This document shows positions 23,162 through 34,300 of a DNA stretch of 64,000 bases, one piece after another (position 1 is the stretch's first letter; each line of letters starts with the position of its first letter). The notes beneath the pieces are model-generated. The model was not told the origin of the DNA, made no database searches, and worked only from the letters and a program-made list of their open reading frames with translations. Origin of the DNA: Persicaria tinctoria (taxonomy: Eukaryota > Streptophyta > Magnoliopsida > Caryophyllales > Polygonaceae); contig JBANSL010000004.1 in assembly GCA_037127255.1 (NCBI GenBank), positions 72,996,627 to 73,060,626 of the forward strand. Direction: 5' to 3'. The position numbers and the translations under genes were made by a program.

Positions 23162-24010
23162 GCAAATATTCAAAATCTTAACTACCTGTTTTTTATGATA
23201 ACTGTTTCCCTATCATGAATCACATTCTTATGCATCTATTCCAGATTCGAGACCGCTACAAGATTAATGTTGCTATCAAGGATGAAATTGTGCTTTTCGC
23301 GGTTCTCTATGCCTTTGCTGCTCTCTTTGCCGAGCGTATGTCATCTTCTCAAGTTGATGGGTTTCATTTAAAAATTATATCAAGGATGAATTTGTGCTTT
23401 ATCTCAAAAGCAAGCAAATATTCAAAATCTTAACTACCTGTTTTTTATGATACTTGTTTCCCTATCATGAATCACATTCTTATGCATCTATTCCAGATTC
23501 GAGACCCGCTACAAGATTAATCTTGCTATCAAGGATGAAATTGTGCTTTTCGCGGTTCTATGCCTTTGCTGCTCTCTTTGCCTCTGGTATGTCATCTTCT
23601 CAAGTGGATGGGTTTCATTTAAAAATTATATCAAGGATGAATTTGTGCTTTATCTCAAAAGCAAGCAAATATTCAAAATCTTAACTACCTGTTTTTTATG
23701 ATACTTGTTTCCCTATCATGAATCACATTCTTATGCATCTATTCCAGATTCGAGACCCGCTACAAGATTAATCTTGCTATCAAGGATGAAATTGTGCTTT
23801 TCGCGGTTCTATGCCTTTGCTGCTCTCTTTGCCTCTGGTATGTCATCTTCTCAAGTTGATGGGTTTCATTTAAATTATATGTTAATATTCATTTCAAGAT
23901 TAATCTTGCTATCAAGGATGAAATTGTGCTTTTCGCGGTTCTATGCCTTTGCTGCTCTCTTTGCCACTGGTATGTCATCTTCTCAAGTTGATGGGTTTCA
24001 TTTAAAAATT
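23162..24010 (+). repeat. 251-bp tandem repeat, three units plus a partial fourth
   Basis: Units begin GCAAATATTCAAAATC at 23,162, 23,414 and 23,665, and a shortened fourth begins at about 23,897. Units 2 and 3 are almost identical; unit 1 has a few indels. Each unit has an open stretch beginning CAGATTCGAGACC that looks like a duplicated exon preceded by a splice-acceptor-like TTCCAG, but I do not recognise the peptide. The ORFs here are repeats of one another. Confidence 0.88.
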
Positions 24011-24900
24011 ATATATTAATATTCATTTGCCACTTTCATGTGAATTTAGGGTCTTATACTTACATTGCCACCCTATTCAACTTTTGGTGGTTGTTGAAAT
24101 TCCATGCTTTAGTTATGGAATTAAAATGCAGGATTTAGTAATACACATATGTTACATTCTTTTAGTTCCTCTTTCTTTGTTCCAAATCTTCCCACCTTCG
24201 CCTTTGAAATTTATTTCTTTTATAAGGATCATATAGTAAAATACAGACTTTACTAGAGGAGAATTGGTGGATGAATGAGTCTATTACGGCTCTTCTGATT
24301 GTCAGTAGTCTTGTTGAATTTATATTCATGAGTTTCTGGTTTAAATACGCATCTTCTGCAATGGTCTATTATAATCATAACATGCTTTATTTATCTACAG
24401 GGTATATGCACTGGTCTTGCCCTTACTTTTGCCTTGAATGCAGGACCACTGAATTCCAAACTCGCATGCACAGGTTCCTCTTCTGGTTTCATGTTTGTTC
24501 AGTTCTTGATCGGATTTTTAGGGGATTGAGTTTCTGTGATGCTGAATTGCTTGTTTGATTTGGTAGATGTGGTAACTGAGCCAAACCAAGGGGGTTTTGC
24601 CTGATTTAAGTGTGTTGGAATGAAAAGTAATTAATCATGAGAGGATAAATATAGAAAGGATTACAATCTGCTATAAAATGTGGAGCACCTGTGTAGTAGA
24701 AGAATCAAATTTGAGGGAATAAATTTTAATTTTTTTTATATATTTCCCAGCCTGAATTGTAATGAAATATTTTACTGTCAATCCATATTAACAACAGTTT
24801 TTCTACATGCTGCTAAACTCTTACTTCGTGTATTCAGGTGTCGGTTGGATTCCCTTATGTGAAAGGTTGAGAAGACATACTAAAAGTACATTGCTATGAG
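24011..24900. other. Intergenic DNA, nothing recognised
   Basis: AT-rich, with short plus-strand frames that lack known motifs. It lies between the tandem array and the FtsH fragment and may be decayed intron sequence. Confidence 0.4.
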
Positions 24901-25050
24901 AACTCCAGCATTCAGTGAAGCTGATTTAGCAAACCTTATAATGACTCCATTGCTAGAATAGTGGCGGGGATGGAGGGAACTACAATGACCGATGGAAAGA
25001 GCAAGATTTTGGTCGCATATCATGAGATTGGGCATGCTGTCTGTGCATAA
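24901..25050 (+). pseudogene. FtsH metalloprotease fragment, thylakoid VAR2/FTSH2-like
   Basis: Two pieces of an FtsH protease are joined by a deletion. 24,902-24,960 encodes [12 protein letters not shown], the end of the AAA+ domain. 24,943-25,050, in another frame, encodes [12 protein letters not shown], then [21 protein letters not shown]. The second piece contains the HExxH zinc site (HEIGH) of the M41 peptidase domain. The chloroplast FtsH2/8 type, which degrades damaged photosystem II proteins, is the closest in my memory of the family. About 25 residues that should join the two pieces are missing, and the reading stops at TAA just after the zinc motif. Confidence 0.88.
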
Positions 25051-25161
25051 TTCAATATTCGTACATTTCGTGCATTTGTTGAGGACATGATGAGCTCACA
25101 TCATTAATTGTGTATAGCAAACGACTTTGAAAGACACCAAAGGTTTTTGCAGACGCATCAA

Positions 25162-25260
25162 TTTCACCATCAGCAATGCCCAAGACACCAAAGACGCCGA
25201 CTTCACCATCAGCAATGCCGAAGACCCCAAAGACGCCAATGTCGCCATCAGCAACACCAA
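25162..25260. repeat. 39-bp minisatellite, about 2.5 units
   Basis: Repeats of the form CACCATCAGCAATGCC followed by AAGACNCCAAAGACGCC. Open frames on both strands through it translate this repeat and are not evidence for a gene. Confidence 0.75.
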
Positions 25261-25510
25261 CAGTTATGGATTCGGAGACTGCCCACAAGAAATTCCTTGA
25301 CAGCATCCCCATCTCTTCAATCAATCCCTCACATCAGAAACAGAAATTTCTGTGGCAACATCTCAATTTTTAAAATCTATTCCACCTGATGATCCATGTA
25401 TGTAAATTTGCCCCCTATTGTTCTACATATGATATATGATGATAGTATTATTACGAATTAACGATCATTGAAAAGTGCAAATTATTTCGATCTAGTGTTA
25501 TCTGTTTTCC

Positions 25511-25551
25511 AATGTTTGGAATTATAGAAATGTTCTATAATTCCAAACATT
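25511..25551. repeat. Perfect 19-bp inverted repeat with 3-base loop
   Basis: AATGTTTGGAATTATAGAA and its exact complement are separated by ATG. A TCTAGTGTTATC duplication flanks it at about 25,492 and 25,556. It could form a cruciform or a short RNA hairpin. It has no terminator-like T-run. Confidence 0.85.
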
Positions 25552-25569
25552 TCTATCTAGTGTTATCCA

Positions 25570-27889
25570 AACATTTCCTACCATGGTTCTCTGGAGCCTC
25601 GACAACATTAGGAACAACCTAGGTAGGTACATAGTGCCAAACATTGTATAGTTGGTTGATAATGATAGCCTTTGGGGACCTGCAACGAGCATTGTGGCAT
25701 TGTACTGTTGTTCTAGATGCGTTGGTAATGCCAATCATCCATGATTATTGCTACAAACAAAAAACATATTATTGTTGAATCTTCATATGAAGTGCAAAAT
25801 TAGAACATATAACTCTGGTAATTACACAAAGTGACACAGTACATAGAACAACACATAAAAAATAATGTTACAAGGATAATACAGGGTGTTGCATGGAGAT
25901 TCCGTATGAAATGATCAATACTTACAAAACTGAAGTTCATATTTGGTGATTGACGGAGAAAGCCTGACCATACAGCTCACAAAGTCCATACCCCATTCAA
26001 TATCCATGCTTTACGAGCAAACACATCCATCATTACATTAGTTGTTTTCAAGAATGCAGGTTCTGATCCACTAAAATGCACTCAGAGTAGTACACTATGG
26101 ATTCTGTTACCAAGCGCTAATAAATAAAAAGGCCTTGCTTTCATCACATTCATTGAGCCTATAACTTGTTCTGCACCAAGTCTGTGGCAAGATTTATCTA
26201 GAGCTCCAAACTTGCACATGACATAAAAATATAATCAATGAAAGCTCCATCAACAAGTAAAAATTCATTCTTCCTAGATCTTACTATCATACTAAAATTA
26301 AAAATTCATGTAAGCTCCTTTTCAAACACACAACATTATCTGTTGTAGCCAAATAACCATGAATAATATATACTTGTTCAAAGAAAGCTAAAAGTTGGAA
26401 TCTTAGCATGTTATAGACTATAAAGGTAACTAATTAACCTAAACACCAAACTAAAAGAAAATTAATTTCTGCCAATTCACCACCAGAATAACTTCATGTG
26501 GAAAATACATTCCCGATTCCCGATTCATCTATTCAAAGAATGCTAAAAGTTCAAATCTTTCAACAGAAAAGGGGAATTTGGCAGCCAAAACAAAATAGGA
26601 GGTCAAAACATATCAATGACAGAAGGAACAGAGGGGATCATCATCTGTTAACAGAGCGAAGCGAACATTATCATGATCCCGAATGAATGAAACAAACAAA
26701 GGTCAAAACAAAGAGGTGCCAAATTTTAAATGGACAACCATATCTCAATCTTCACAGTCTCAGTGTCCAAAGTCTATCATGTGGCCCTCAAAAAAGATTC
26801 AAACTCTTACCTGAAAAATGAACACAAATTGGGCACAACCCAGGCTGGAAAGAGATGCAAAGATGACAAACGAGTGTGCACAAAGGCAAAAGGGAGGCTT
26901 GATGGAACCTGTACCAAAAAAATTCTGAAACCTGAACTTGAAAATGACAAGACAAACTCTAACAAACATGCATTGCACTGCGATTATCCTAAATGTAAAA
27001 ATTAAGACTGAAAAGGACAACCAAAGAATCAAAATTTTCTTTATTTGTTTACAACAAAGCAGACAAGAAGCACTTGAAACTGACAGTTTCCCACCAAAGA
27101 AGAGCTTAAAATGTCCAATGCAATAATAGTGATGCTTGGTTTTGAGTTGGAATTCGCGTTTGAATCTATAGTGAGTGAAATTTGGGAAATGGGCATAAAA
27201 ATCCCTTCTTCTGAGTTAAGAAATGAAGATAACTAGAATGAGGACAAATCCCTCCAAATTTTCAAACTCTTCAAAGTTAAACCGGTCTAAAATCCAAGGG
27301 AATTTAGGGGTATAATCCGTTGCTTCCATCCCTCAACCATAATAGACGGTCGCCGGAGAGCTCAAGAAGCTTCAGTAGGCGACGTGGGATCACGTTGGCC
27401 GTGAGCTTGTGGATGTGGAGGGACAAATTCGTAATTATAAAGTATGATGCACATATGACATTGTGTCGAAGATCTGATCAATTGTGTATAGAAATTGGAA
27501 ACGAAATGAGAATTTTTATTGAGGAAAACCACAGTGAGCAGTGATTTCAACTTGTTGCCATGGGAGGAGACAAACCAAGCTTACATCTCTCAACTCTACT
27601 CTGTTACAAGACTTACGGAGGAAACAAAATGAACCAACAACCCCTATTTATACTAAGCTACCAGACACTTGTGCTTGTTTCCAACCGGCTGCTGAGGTGG
27701 CTTCTGGTGCTGTGCCCCACGCCTTTTTCCTTTCGGCTCCGGCTTCACACTCAGCTGCTCACCCAAAAAACCGCCATACAAAATAAAACAACCATCAAAG
27801 ATTCAAACTTGTCCAAATAAACTTGTCCACCAACTCAAAACAACAACTTCCCAAAATGCTTAAAGACCTAAAAAAAACGACAACCAGGT
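25570..27889. other. Intergenic DNA, no gene supported
   Basis: AT-rich. The frames at 26,498-26,686, 26,730-27,005, 26,938-27,126 and 27,320-27,544 show lysine-rich or mixed composition without recognisable motifs. Part of 27,540-27,889 may be 3' UTR of the minus-strand gene that ends at 27,890. Confidence 0.4.
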
Positions 27890-28468
27890 TCACTTGAGGA
27901 GATGGGCCAACAAGGACGTAAAGGCAATCCACCAAACGACCACTATGATCCGGATCAACGACCTGATCACAGTGGCTGCCCTGGTCTGCTCCTCCTTGGC
28001 GCGCAACAGCAACGTACTTTTGTGGGCATCCGACCCCTTGGCGTCCAGCAGCAGCTGTCTTGCATTCGCCAGCTCCTCGTCGTTCTCCCTTAACTGCTCC
28101 TTGAGGGTGGTTATCAATGCCATCGCCGTGTCAAGCTGCACATCCCGACGGGCTAGGCTCCCGCCGAGATGCTGAACATCCCGTTGCGCTTCACGTAGGT
28201 TAGATTGCAGCTCCCAGTTCCTATCCTCAAGTTCAATAACCCTCGTGTTCTCCGTGCTCTCGGAGAAGGAGGTCGCTTCGTGACTCGGCTCCTGCACAAG
28301 AAATTGTGAACCAAGTTAGAGGACCTGGATTAATATCAACGAACCAAGTTAAAAAAAAAAAAAATTCGAGTAACATACATCGGGTGGGATATGTGCGAAC
28401 GGGTTACTGTCTGCCCTGTTGCTGTCATCGAAGGAAGTTGTCCTAGAATGGTTGTCCGAGTCCGACAT
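27890..28468 (-). CDS. Two-exon gene for a coiled-coil, C-terminally membrane-anchored protein
   Basis: Exon 1 is 28,468-28,379 (30 codons, starting MSDSDNHS). An 87-bp GT-AG intron (GTATGT...TTGTGCAG) spans 28,378-28,292. Exon 2 is 28,291-27,890. The junction keeps phase 0 and gives 163 residues with no stop. The N-terminal 45 residues are polar and Ser/Asp-rich. Residues about 50-135 form a heptad-rich coiled coil (VIELEDRNWELQSNLREAQ, then LITTLKEQLRENDEELANA). The last 25 residues are hydrophobic (RIIVVVWWIAF), a likely single membrane anchor at the very C-terminus. A TATAAAA lies at 28,634-28,628. That topology suggests a tail-anchored protein of an endomembrane or organelle, an inference. 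I do not recognise the family. The 61-codon frame starting at 28,628 overlaps the TATA box, so it should lie upstream of the transcript. Confidence 0.78.
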
Positions 28469-28627
28469 CGAAGGAAGAGAAGAAGAAAGGGGGCGGCGTC
28501 GGAGATTCAGGAGCTGATTCTGGGCAGCTCGGCGCGTCTAGGACGTCGGAGAAAAGAAGCCTGGGCTGCTGGCCTGACTCGAAGGGAGAAGTGATGGGTT
28601 GTGATTTTGGGGTATGATTGAGAGCCA

Positions 28628-28634
28628 TTTTATA
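28628..28634 (-). promoter_or_regulatory. TATA box of the coiled-coil gene
   Basis: TATAAAA on the minus strand, 160 bp upstream of the ATG at 28,468. Transcription would start near 28,600 and leave a 5' UTR of about 130 bases rich in C and T. The opposite strand from 28,640 has a CT-rich leader-like stretch, so a shared divergent promoter is possible. Confidence 0.6.
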
Positions 28635-28639
28635 AAAAG

Positions 28640-29160
28640 GGAGAGGCAGAGGTACACAAACAAAGGGGAGTGGGAGGAAGTAGGGGTTGCCCTCTCTTCA
28701 TCTGCACTCGCAGCCTAGGCCCTGCAGCGCCTTGGTTTCTTTTTCATCAATATTTCAATGCTTGCAGCTGTGGAGCTTGTGTGATTATTATTTAGGTTCA
28801 GTGTTGGGGTTTGGATTTTTGATGCTTTTTATCCTAATTGAGAATTCTATGGTTAATCCTTGGTTTGAATTTTGAGCTTTGTGGATTGGAAATTGAGATT
28901 GAGATTGGGAAATACATGCCTTCTAGGTGTTCGATATGGCTACGAGACAAAATTCTCTTCATTGTTTATGGTTTCGAATTCGATTGCACTTGTGTTTGAT
29001 TTCCATTCACCTAATTCATTAGCTAATAATTTGGTTCATGGAGTTCTTTTTCATTGATAAGTCATAATTTGACAAAAGTGTCCAAATTTGGATTGTTTTA
29101 CTCCAATATTAAGTTGCAGATGAGGTTGTATTTGGTGCAACTCTTCACTTTTATTGGTGC
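28640..29160 (+). other. Unassigned DNA, possibly leader or intron sequence
   Basis: Contains short plus-strand frames without motifs. It lies between the promoter of the coiled-coil gene and the glutamate-receptor-like fragment. I cannot show that it belongs to either. Confidence 0.35.
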
Positions 29161-29164
29161 ATCA

Positions 29165-29661
29165 CTAAGACAGGAAAATGCGATTATTGGATGCAATAGG
29201 TGGTCATTTACTTGTAATTATCTGGTAGATGTGTTTCAAATCAAACATAAGAATATCCGAGAGATGAGATCATTTGATAATTATCCAAAAGCCTTCCGAA
29301 GCGATGATATCATGGCTGCTGTCTTTGTCACTGAACATGCCAATGTCTTCCTAGCGAAGTACTGCAGGGGATTCACTTTGGCCAGACCAACCTTCACATT
29401 TGGTGGTTTTGGCTTTGTGAGTTCTATTTCTATTCATTTTCTTCTAATCGTCATAGTAAAGTGAAGCTCACAAATCACTCTTTTTCTTGTCAGGCATTTC
29501 AGAAAGGCTCCCCTTTGGCTGCTGACACGTCTCAACCAATCATAAGAGCAATTGAAAGTGGAGAAGTGGGAAATATGGAAAACGATTTGCTCTCCCATTT
29601 CAACTGCAGCAGTGCAGATACCACAAATGACAACACTTCGGGCTTAGGCTTTAGGCCATAA
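29165..29661 (+). pseudogene. Glutamate-receptor-like (GLR) channel fragment, ligand-binding S2 region
   Basis: Exon A (about 29,165-29,416) encodes a segment typical of the S2 ligand-binding lobe of plant GLR channels: REMRSFDNYPKAF, then IMAAVF, then VFLAKYCRGFTLARPTFTFGGFGF. Plant GLRs are plasma-membrane Ca2+-permeable channels gated by amino acids. A GT-AG intron (29,417-29,493) is in the expected place. Exon B (29,494-29,661) continues AFQKGSPLAADTSQPIIRAIESGE and ends at TAA. The N-terminal receptor domain, the pore helices and the last membrane helix are missing from the surrounding sequence, so this is a fragment. Its preserved intron indicates a DNA duplication. Flanking DNA has no other GLR exon that I can see. 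Confidence 0.85.
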
Positions 29662-31013
29662 ATGGCCTGTTCTATATCTGAGCTGGCATAGCTACTACAG
29701 TACTTCTAATGACAGTCATTCCTCAAATGAAAAGGATGCTTAGTTTCATGACAGAACTTCTTTTCAGGAAGAGGTTCTGCAATGAAACATGTCCAGAAAA
29801 TGAAACTTCTGAAGGCTCAATCAAAGTTCCACGCCTTAAGGCTGAGATTGCATATTTAGCTGATGCTTTATATGCACTTTGCTTTCATTTTCTTTTGGTT
29901 ATTCTTGCTTTTCTTTGCTTGTCTATTGTCTCCTTTAATCACATTGTTTTTGCTTGAATTATTTAGCTATGATTTCTCGTTATGCTTTATTTTCACTACA
30001 TTTATATGCACAAATGAGTTACTATGAATCTATGATGCTTGTTTCGGTTTATTGGAACCATTGATAGTTTCGTTTTACTATGAATCTCTTTCTAGATTGG
30101 AATTGAATGTAGTGAAATGTTGACTGTGGAACTATGAGCTTTGGTTAGGTTAAATTCATATATAAATGGACTTGAAGAGATGCTGACATGCTGTAAATCC
30201 TTCAGTTGCTTTATATGAGTCCATCAAATCCTTTGAACTACCCTCATGTTCTTTGAACCTTATGATACAGATGCTGACATGCTGTGAATATAGATGCTAA
30301 CATGCGGTGAATATAGATGCTGACGTGCTGATTTGGAAACATAGAGCTGATTTGGTTCATTCACAGGCAAAGAACAAATCAAGAAGGAATAGAAGGCATG
30401 GAGTCATTGAAGTTGATGCAGGTAAAGGATTTTTCTAATAGCACATTTAACTTTTTCTTTTGACATCTGATATGATACTTACAAAGTGAATCCTCTCAGG
30501 TTTATTCTTTTGAGATGATTTATAATGTGTGCTAGAAGCTTGCCTTTTTATTTTTCTATTTTTGTATGGGCGTCGGAGGCAGCTGATGTGGAAAACAATT
30601 CAATTATACCTATGAACAAAAGGTTCCATTGCCATTTTTTGTGATTAATGATCAGTTTGTCTTCATTCTGTTAGCTACTGTATCTTTGTTGCTGCAAGTC
30701 CTTGCCTCTCAAAAGTTTATTGGCTTGGTTCCTTATGGACGAAGTTTTCTTGTAGTGAAATTGAAAGCAAAGGGAAGAGTATGGTAAACATGCAGGAAAA
30801 GCAAAGGGAAGAAAGTGCTGACATGATTCACCTTCCCTTTGCCTTGCACCCTCCAAAAAGAAAGTAGATTTGCTGCAGGAAAGGGGAGGAGGGGTTGATG
30901 AGAGGCCGAGAAGGCGTCATCACCCGACTCTAAGCAAATGTGGTCCTTTTAAAAAGGGACAAACCAACAAGAGGCATGATGAGTTGATTTGAAGCTCCAA
31001 AAGAGAATTTGAG
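29662..31013. other. Intergenic DNA with a 23-bp minisatellite
   Basis: No gene is recognised. ATGCTGACATGCTGTGAATATAG units lie at 30,271-30,330 (2.5 copies) and a related copy near 30,180. A frame at 29,709-29,957 contains a hydrophobic tail but no family motif. Confidence 0.5.
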
Positions 31014-31393
31014 ATGTTGAACGTCTCAGGAAAAGGCAGAGTGTGTGTGACCGGAGCTTCTGGCTTTCTAGCTTCTTGGATTGTGAAGATACTCCTCTCC
31101 TCTGGCTACTCGGTTGTTGGCACTGTCCGAGATCCAGGTTGTTCTGTTTTTCCGTGCTCGTTGTATTAGAGTATTATGCAGAAGCTCTAATGAAACATTC
31201 TCAAAATGATTGGATAGGAGATGAAAAGAAGGTGGCCCATCTGGGGAAGCTGGAAGGTGCAAAGGAGAGGCTTCAACTGATTAAGGCGGAGTTGTTGGTG
31301 GAAGGTAGCTTTAATCAGGCCATCATGGACTGTTATGGTGTCTTTCACACTGTTTCCCCTGTGGTTTCTGTCAAATCCAATCCCAAGGCTTGA
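31014..31393 (+). pseudogene. Cinnamoyl-CoA-reductase-like NADPH reductase, first two exons only
   Basis: Exon 1 (31,014-31,137) encodes a start Met and the Rossmann nucleotide-binding motif [16 protein letters not shown], then [11 protein letters not shown], as in the CCR / dihydroflavonol reductase / phenylacetaldehyde reductase group of short-chain reductases. Exon 2 (31,218-31,391) continues in the correct phase with DEKKVAHLGKLEGAKERLQL, then EGSFNQAIMDCYGVFHTVSPV. The boundary between them matches the usual first intron position, with a weak donor GTTGTT. Reading ends at TGA directly after SNPKA. The catalytic Ser-Tyr-x3-Lys part and the remaining exons are not found downstream, so the gene is truncated. 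The soluble enzyme would reduce phenylpropanoid or aldehyde substrates; the substrate cannot be read from this part. Confidence 0.85.
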
Positions 31394-32957
31394 GTTTCTT
31401 GCAGTGAATCTTCACAATAGTAGTTTCTTTCTTCTGGCTTCAAGGCCAAGAATGAGGAATTGGTAACAAAGACACTACTGAAGCGACTGTATGTGTTTGT
31501 GTATGTCTGTGTTATTAGGATGAAATATTAGAGCCCGCCATCAATGGCCAGATATCTCTTTACTTTTGACAAATGATTCTTCCAGCTGCCCTTTACTTTT
31601 GGCAAATTCCCCATTTCATGGCCCTTGCATATTTGTGTCGCCGTGATTATGATGCAGGAGGGTATGCAATATACTAATATAACATGCTTTTAAAAATTCT
31701 GTGGAATGGAATTGATATTTCATATGTTCCCTCTTCTCTTAAAGACATACCACAATACCAAGGGTCAAACTGTCAAAGTACGTAGGGTATGCTGATTCTG
31801 AAAGGGCATCAATGTAGCCACTGTAAGTTAAGACTTAAGAGAGGATTTGGCCAAAACTAAACATCCCCCACTCAAAAAAAAAAAAGACCATAGATATAAA
31901 CTGGCTTTGTTGTTTAGTTTCACTTCTGATGATAATTTTGAGTCCTCCATTTCAAGTCCACAGTCTTTGATGATAAATGTCGGTAGAATAGTTATTTGTT
32001 AGTTTTAAATGTTGCTATCCTTCTCTTCATGACTTTATAATCTCTGCATATTTGTGTCCCTGTTTTAGAAGCTTTAATATACACATATCTAAGTATTAGA
32101 AACTGGTTGCTTATAAAGGTCTATTGCCAAAATATGATGACCAGAAGTTGCATTATTTTTATGTTTTGCTTTTACCACATATTTTACCTTATTTTTCCTT
32201 TTGTCAGGTTTAAGATATTCTCTCTTTTTGATCCATCTGGGCAAAGAACTGCCTTGGTAGCTTTGAGGAACTGCCTATCCTGATCCCATTAGGTTATCTG
32301 GCTTATGACTGTAAGTTCCTTTGGTACTCGTATGGACCTATTTTCATATTCATTTGATACCTATTTTTTAAATAACTTCCTCAAACTACTTCACAGATCA
32401 AGAATGGAATAGTACATTTGTGCAGTGCATAAATTGGATATGTAAATCTGGCAGAGTTCCTACATTGCTCATATATGTAACAAATTTGCATCGTTTTCGT
32501 TCACTGTAATATGATCCATTTTATATTTACCGTTTCAAGTAATATGATCCATTTTCCTAAAGGAATTTTTCCTTCCCCTAATAACCTCAGTTTCATTATT
32601 GACACCAATACAAAGATGTACATGTTGTTGACATAATCTAACTCTTGCTCATTTCAACTTGCTTGTTCTGTGTGCAACTTATTATGATTTCTGTCATTCT
32701 CTTACATGTCTCCAAAGATTCTTATTTTTTGGGGAAGGACATGGAAATTAACCTTTTTGTTTTATAATATTTTGAGTAGTTTCTTCACGATGTACGTTTT
32801 TTTTAATGATTCTTATCTCCCTCGTCTGTGAGGTACTGCTGGATACTTCTCTCTTTTAGGGGGTAGTTTTTAAGATTATGAGCATGTCATTTTCTGGAAT
32901 GTATTTTATGTATCCAATATGGCTAGGAATTAGTGTTCATTTACTACCTTGTAAGGG
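31394..32957. other. Intergenic DNA, no gene recognised
   Basis: AT-rich. I looked for later exons of the CCR-like gene here and saw none. Short exon-like stretches (for example 32,210-32,320) have no recognisable motif. Confidence 0.45.
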
Positions 32958-32965
32958 GTCTGACC

Positions 32966-33580
32966 TAGGGATGGCAATTTCACCCGCACCCGACGGATAT
33001 TCGTTTCACCCGATCCGAAAAAGTGGGTGAAAATCCGAAATAAAGTGGATATTAAATGGGTGATGGGTGAGCGGGTGATGGGTCGGGTCGGATCCGGGTG
33101 AAGACATACCCGACCCATCACCCGATACATCACCCGACCCGCCACCCGATTTATATTATGTAATTATATTTTATATGTGAAGTTACCAATATACCCCTAA
33201 ATCCTAATTCAAGATACCTATCAAACGATTAAAATGGAAATATCTTGTTATAAAGTAAGTTATGCAATATTTATTTGAAGATATGCAATGCAATTGGCTC
33301 CTAATTAAAATGGAAACGTGAATGCAATGGGATCCTAATTAACATTTATTCGTCGATGTGTTCGATGTATGTTTTTCAATAATTTTTTTTGATGAATTTG
33401 ATGTCTTGTATTTCACCCAAATTACCACCCGATTCACCCGATCACCCGGTGGGTGATGGGTGGACGGGGCGGGTGAAATATTTGGTGGGTGATGGGTCGG
33501 GTAGGGTGAAGGGTTTTGGGTGGTGGATCGGGTGACGGAAGTAGATCATCCACCCATCATCCGGACCCATTGCCATCCCA
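32966..33580. mobile_element. Non-autonomous hAT (Ac/Ds-like) element with 8-bp TSD
   Basis: 615 bp. The left end TAGGGATGGCAAT and the right end ATTGCCATCCCA are inverted repeats close to the Ac/Ds terminus (TAGGGATGAAA). GTCTGACC is duplicated at 32,958-32,965 and 33,581-33,588. Both subterminal regions are packed with CACCCGA / GGGTGATGGGT units, which look like clustered transposase-binding sites. The AT-rich core (about 33,150-33,410) has no gene. Confidence 0.92.
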
Positions 33581-33588
33581 GTCTGACC

Positions 33589-34300
33589 TCTGGATGGTTT
33601 TGTCTGGAGTCATCACTCCTCACGCTTGCAATAAGTGCAACTGCCTTCTCCTTCTACACTGACCGGACAACAAAGAACGCCAGGGGAATGTGTTAACAAT
33701 TTTTTCCAATTTATATATGAGATCTAAGGTTTACTAGCACGTTCATCTGTAAAAGAAAGTGTTAACGAGGAATGTTGTTGCATCAAAGATGGTTGCAGTT
33801 GCATAAAAAATTCCTAGGTCCCGTCCCGCCTAGCGCCTAGGCGCGATTTTTAGAACACTGCCTGAAACCAAAAGATGCTGCAAAAGTGGAACAAATCAAA
33901 TTAGTGGTTGTGTAGTTACGCAAACATTCACTTAAGTATTTGAAATGAATAAGCAAAATACATACAAAACAATTACCATTTGGTACAGATCTGCCTAGTT
34001 TTGATAAGCACTACAAACAGCTCCTCCCTACGATAACAGACCGTCGAGCCTAATGAAAAGGCAAAACAAAATACATACAACAACCCTAGGTTTCCATTTT
34101 AGTCTTCAATCCAGAGGTACTATGATGTTTTCAGGATGTACAAGAATACAAACACAAAGATCACATCTTAACAACCAAAACTAAAACAAGGCATAGCTAT
34201 GAGAGGATAGCAGGGATATAATGAGATAACTCTGCAGTCAGCGACTAGAACCCATTAACAAGTTATGAGTGAAACTCTTGGTCTTCGTCTCCAATCAATC
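33589..34300. other. Intergenic DNA, nothing firm
   Basis: A CGCCTAGGCG-containing stretch at about 33,820-33,860 looks like a hAT terminal remnant. No genes. Confidence 0.35.

Noticed and set aside
23162..24010. CRISPR-like or coding repeat array
   Set aside because: The unit is 251 bp with no spacers, in plant DNA; it is a plain tandem duplication.
26730..27005. 91-codon lysine-rich plus-strand frame
   Set aside because: No family motif. AT-rich DNA easily gives Lys/Asn-rich frames of this length.
28443..28628. Upstream ORF of the coiled-coil gene
   Set aside because: Its ATG overlaps the TATA box, so it should not be in the mRNA.
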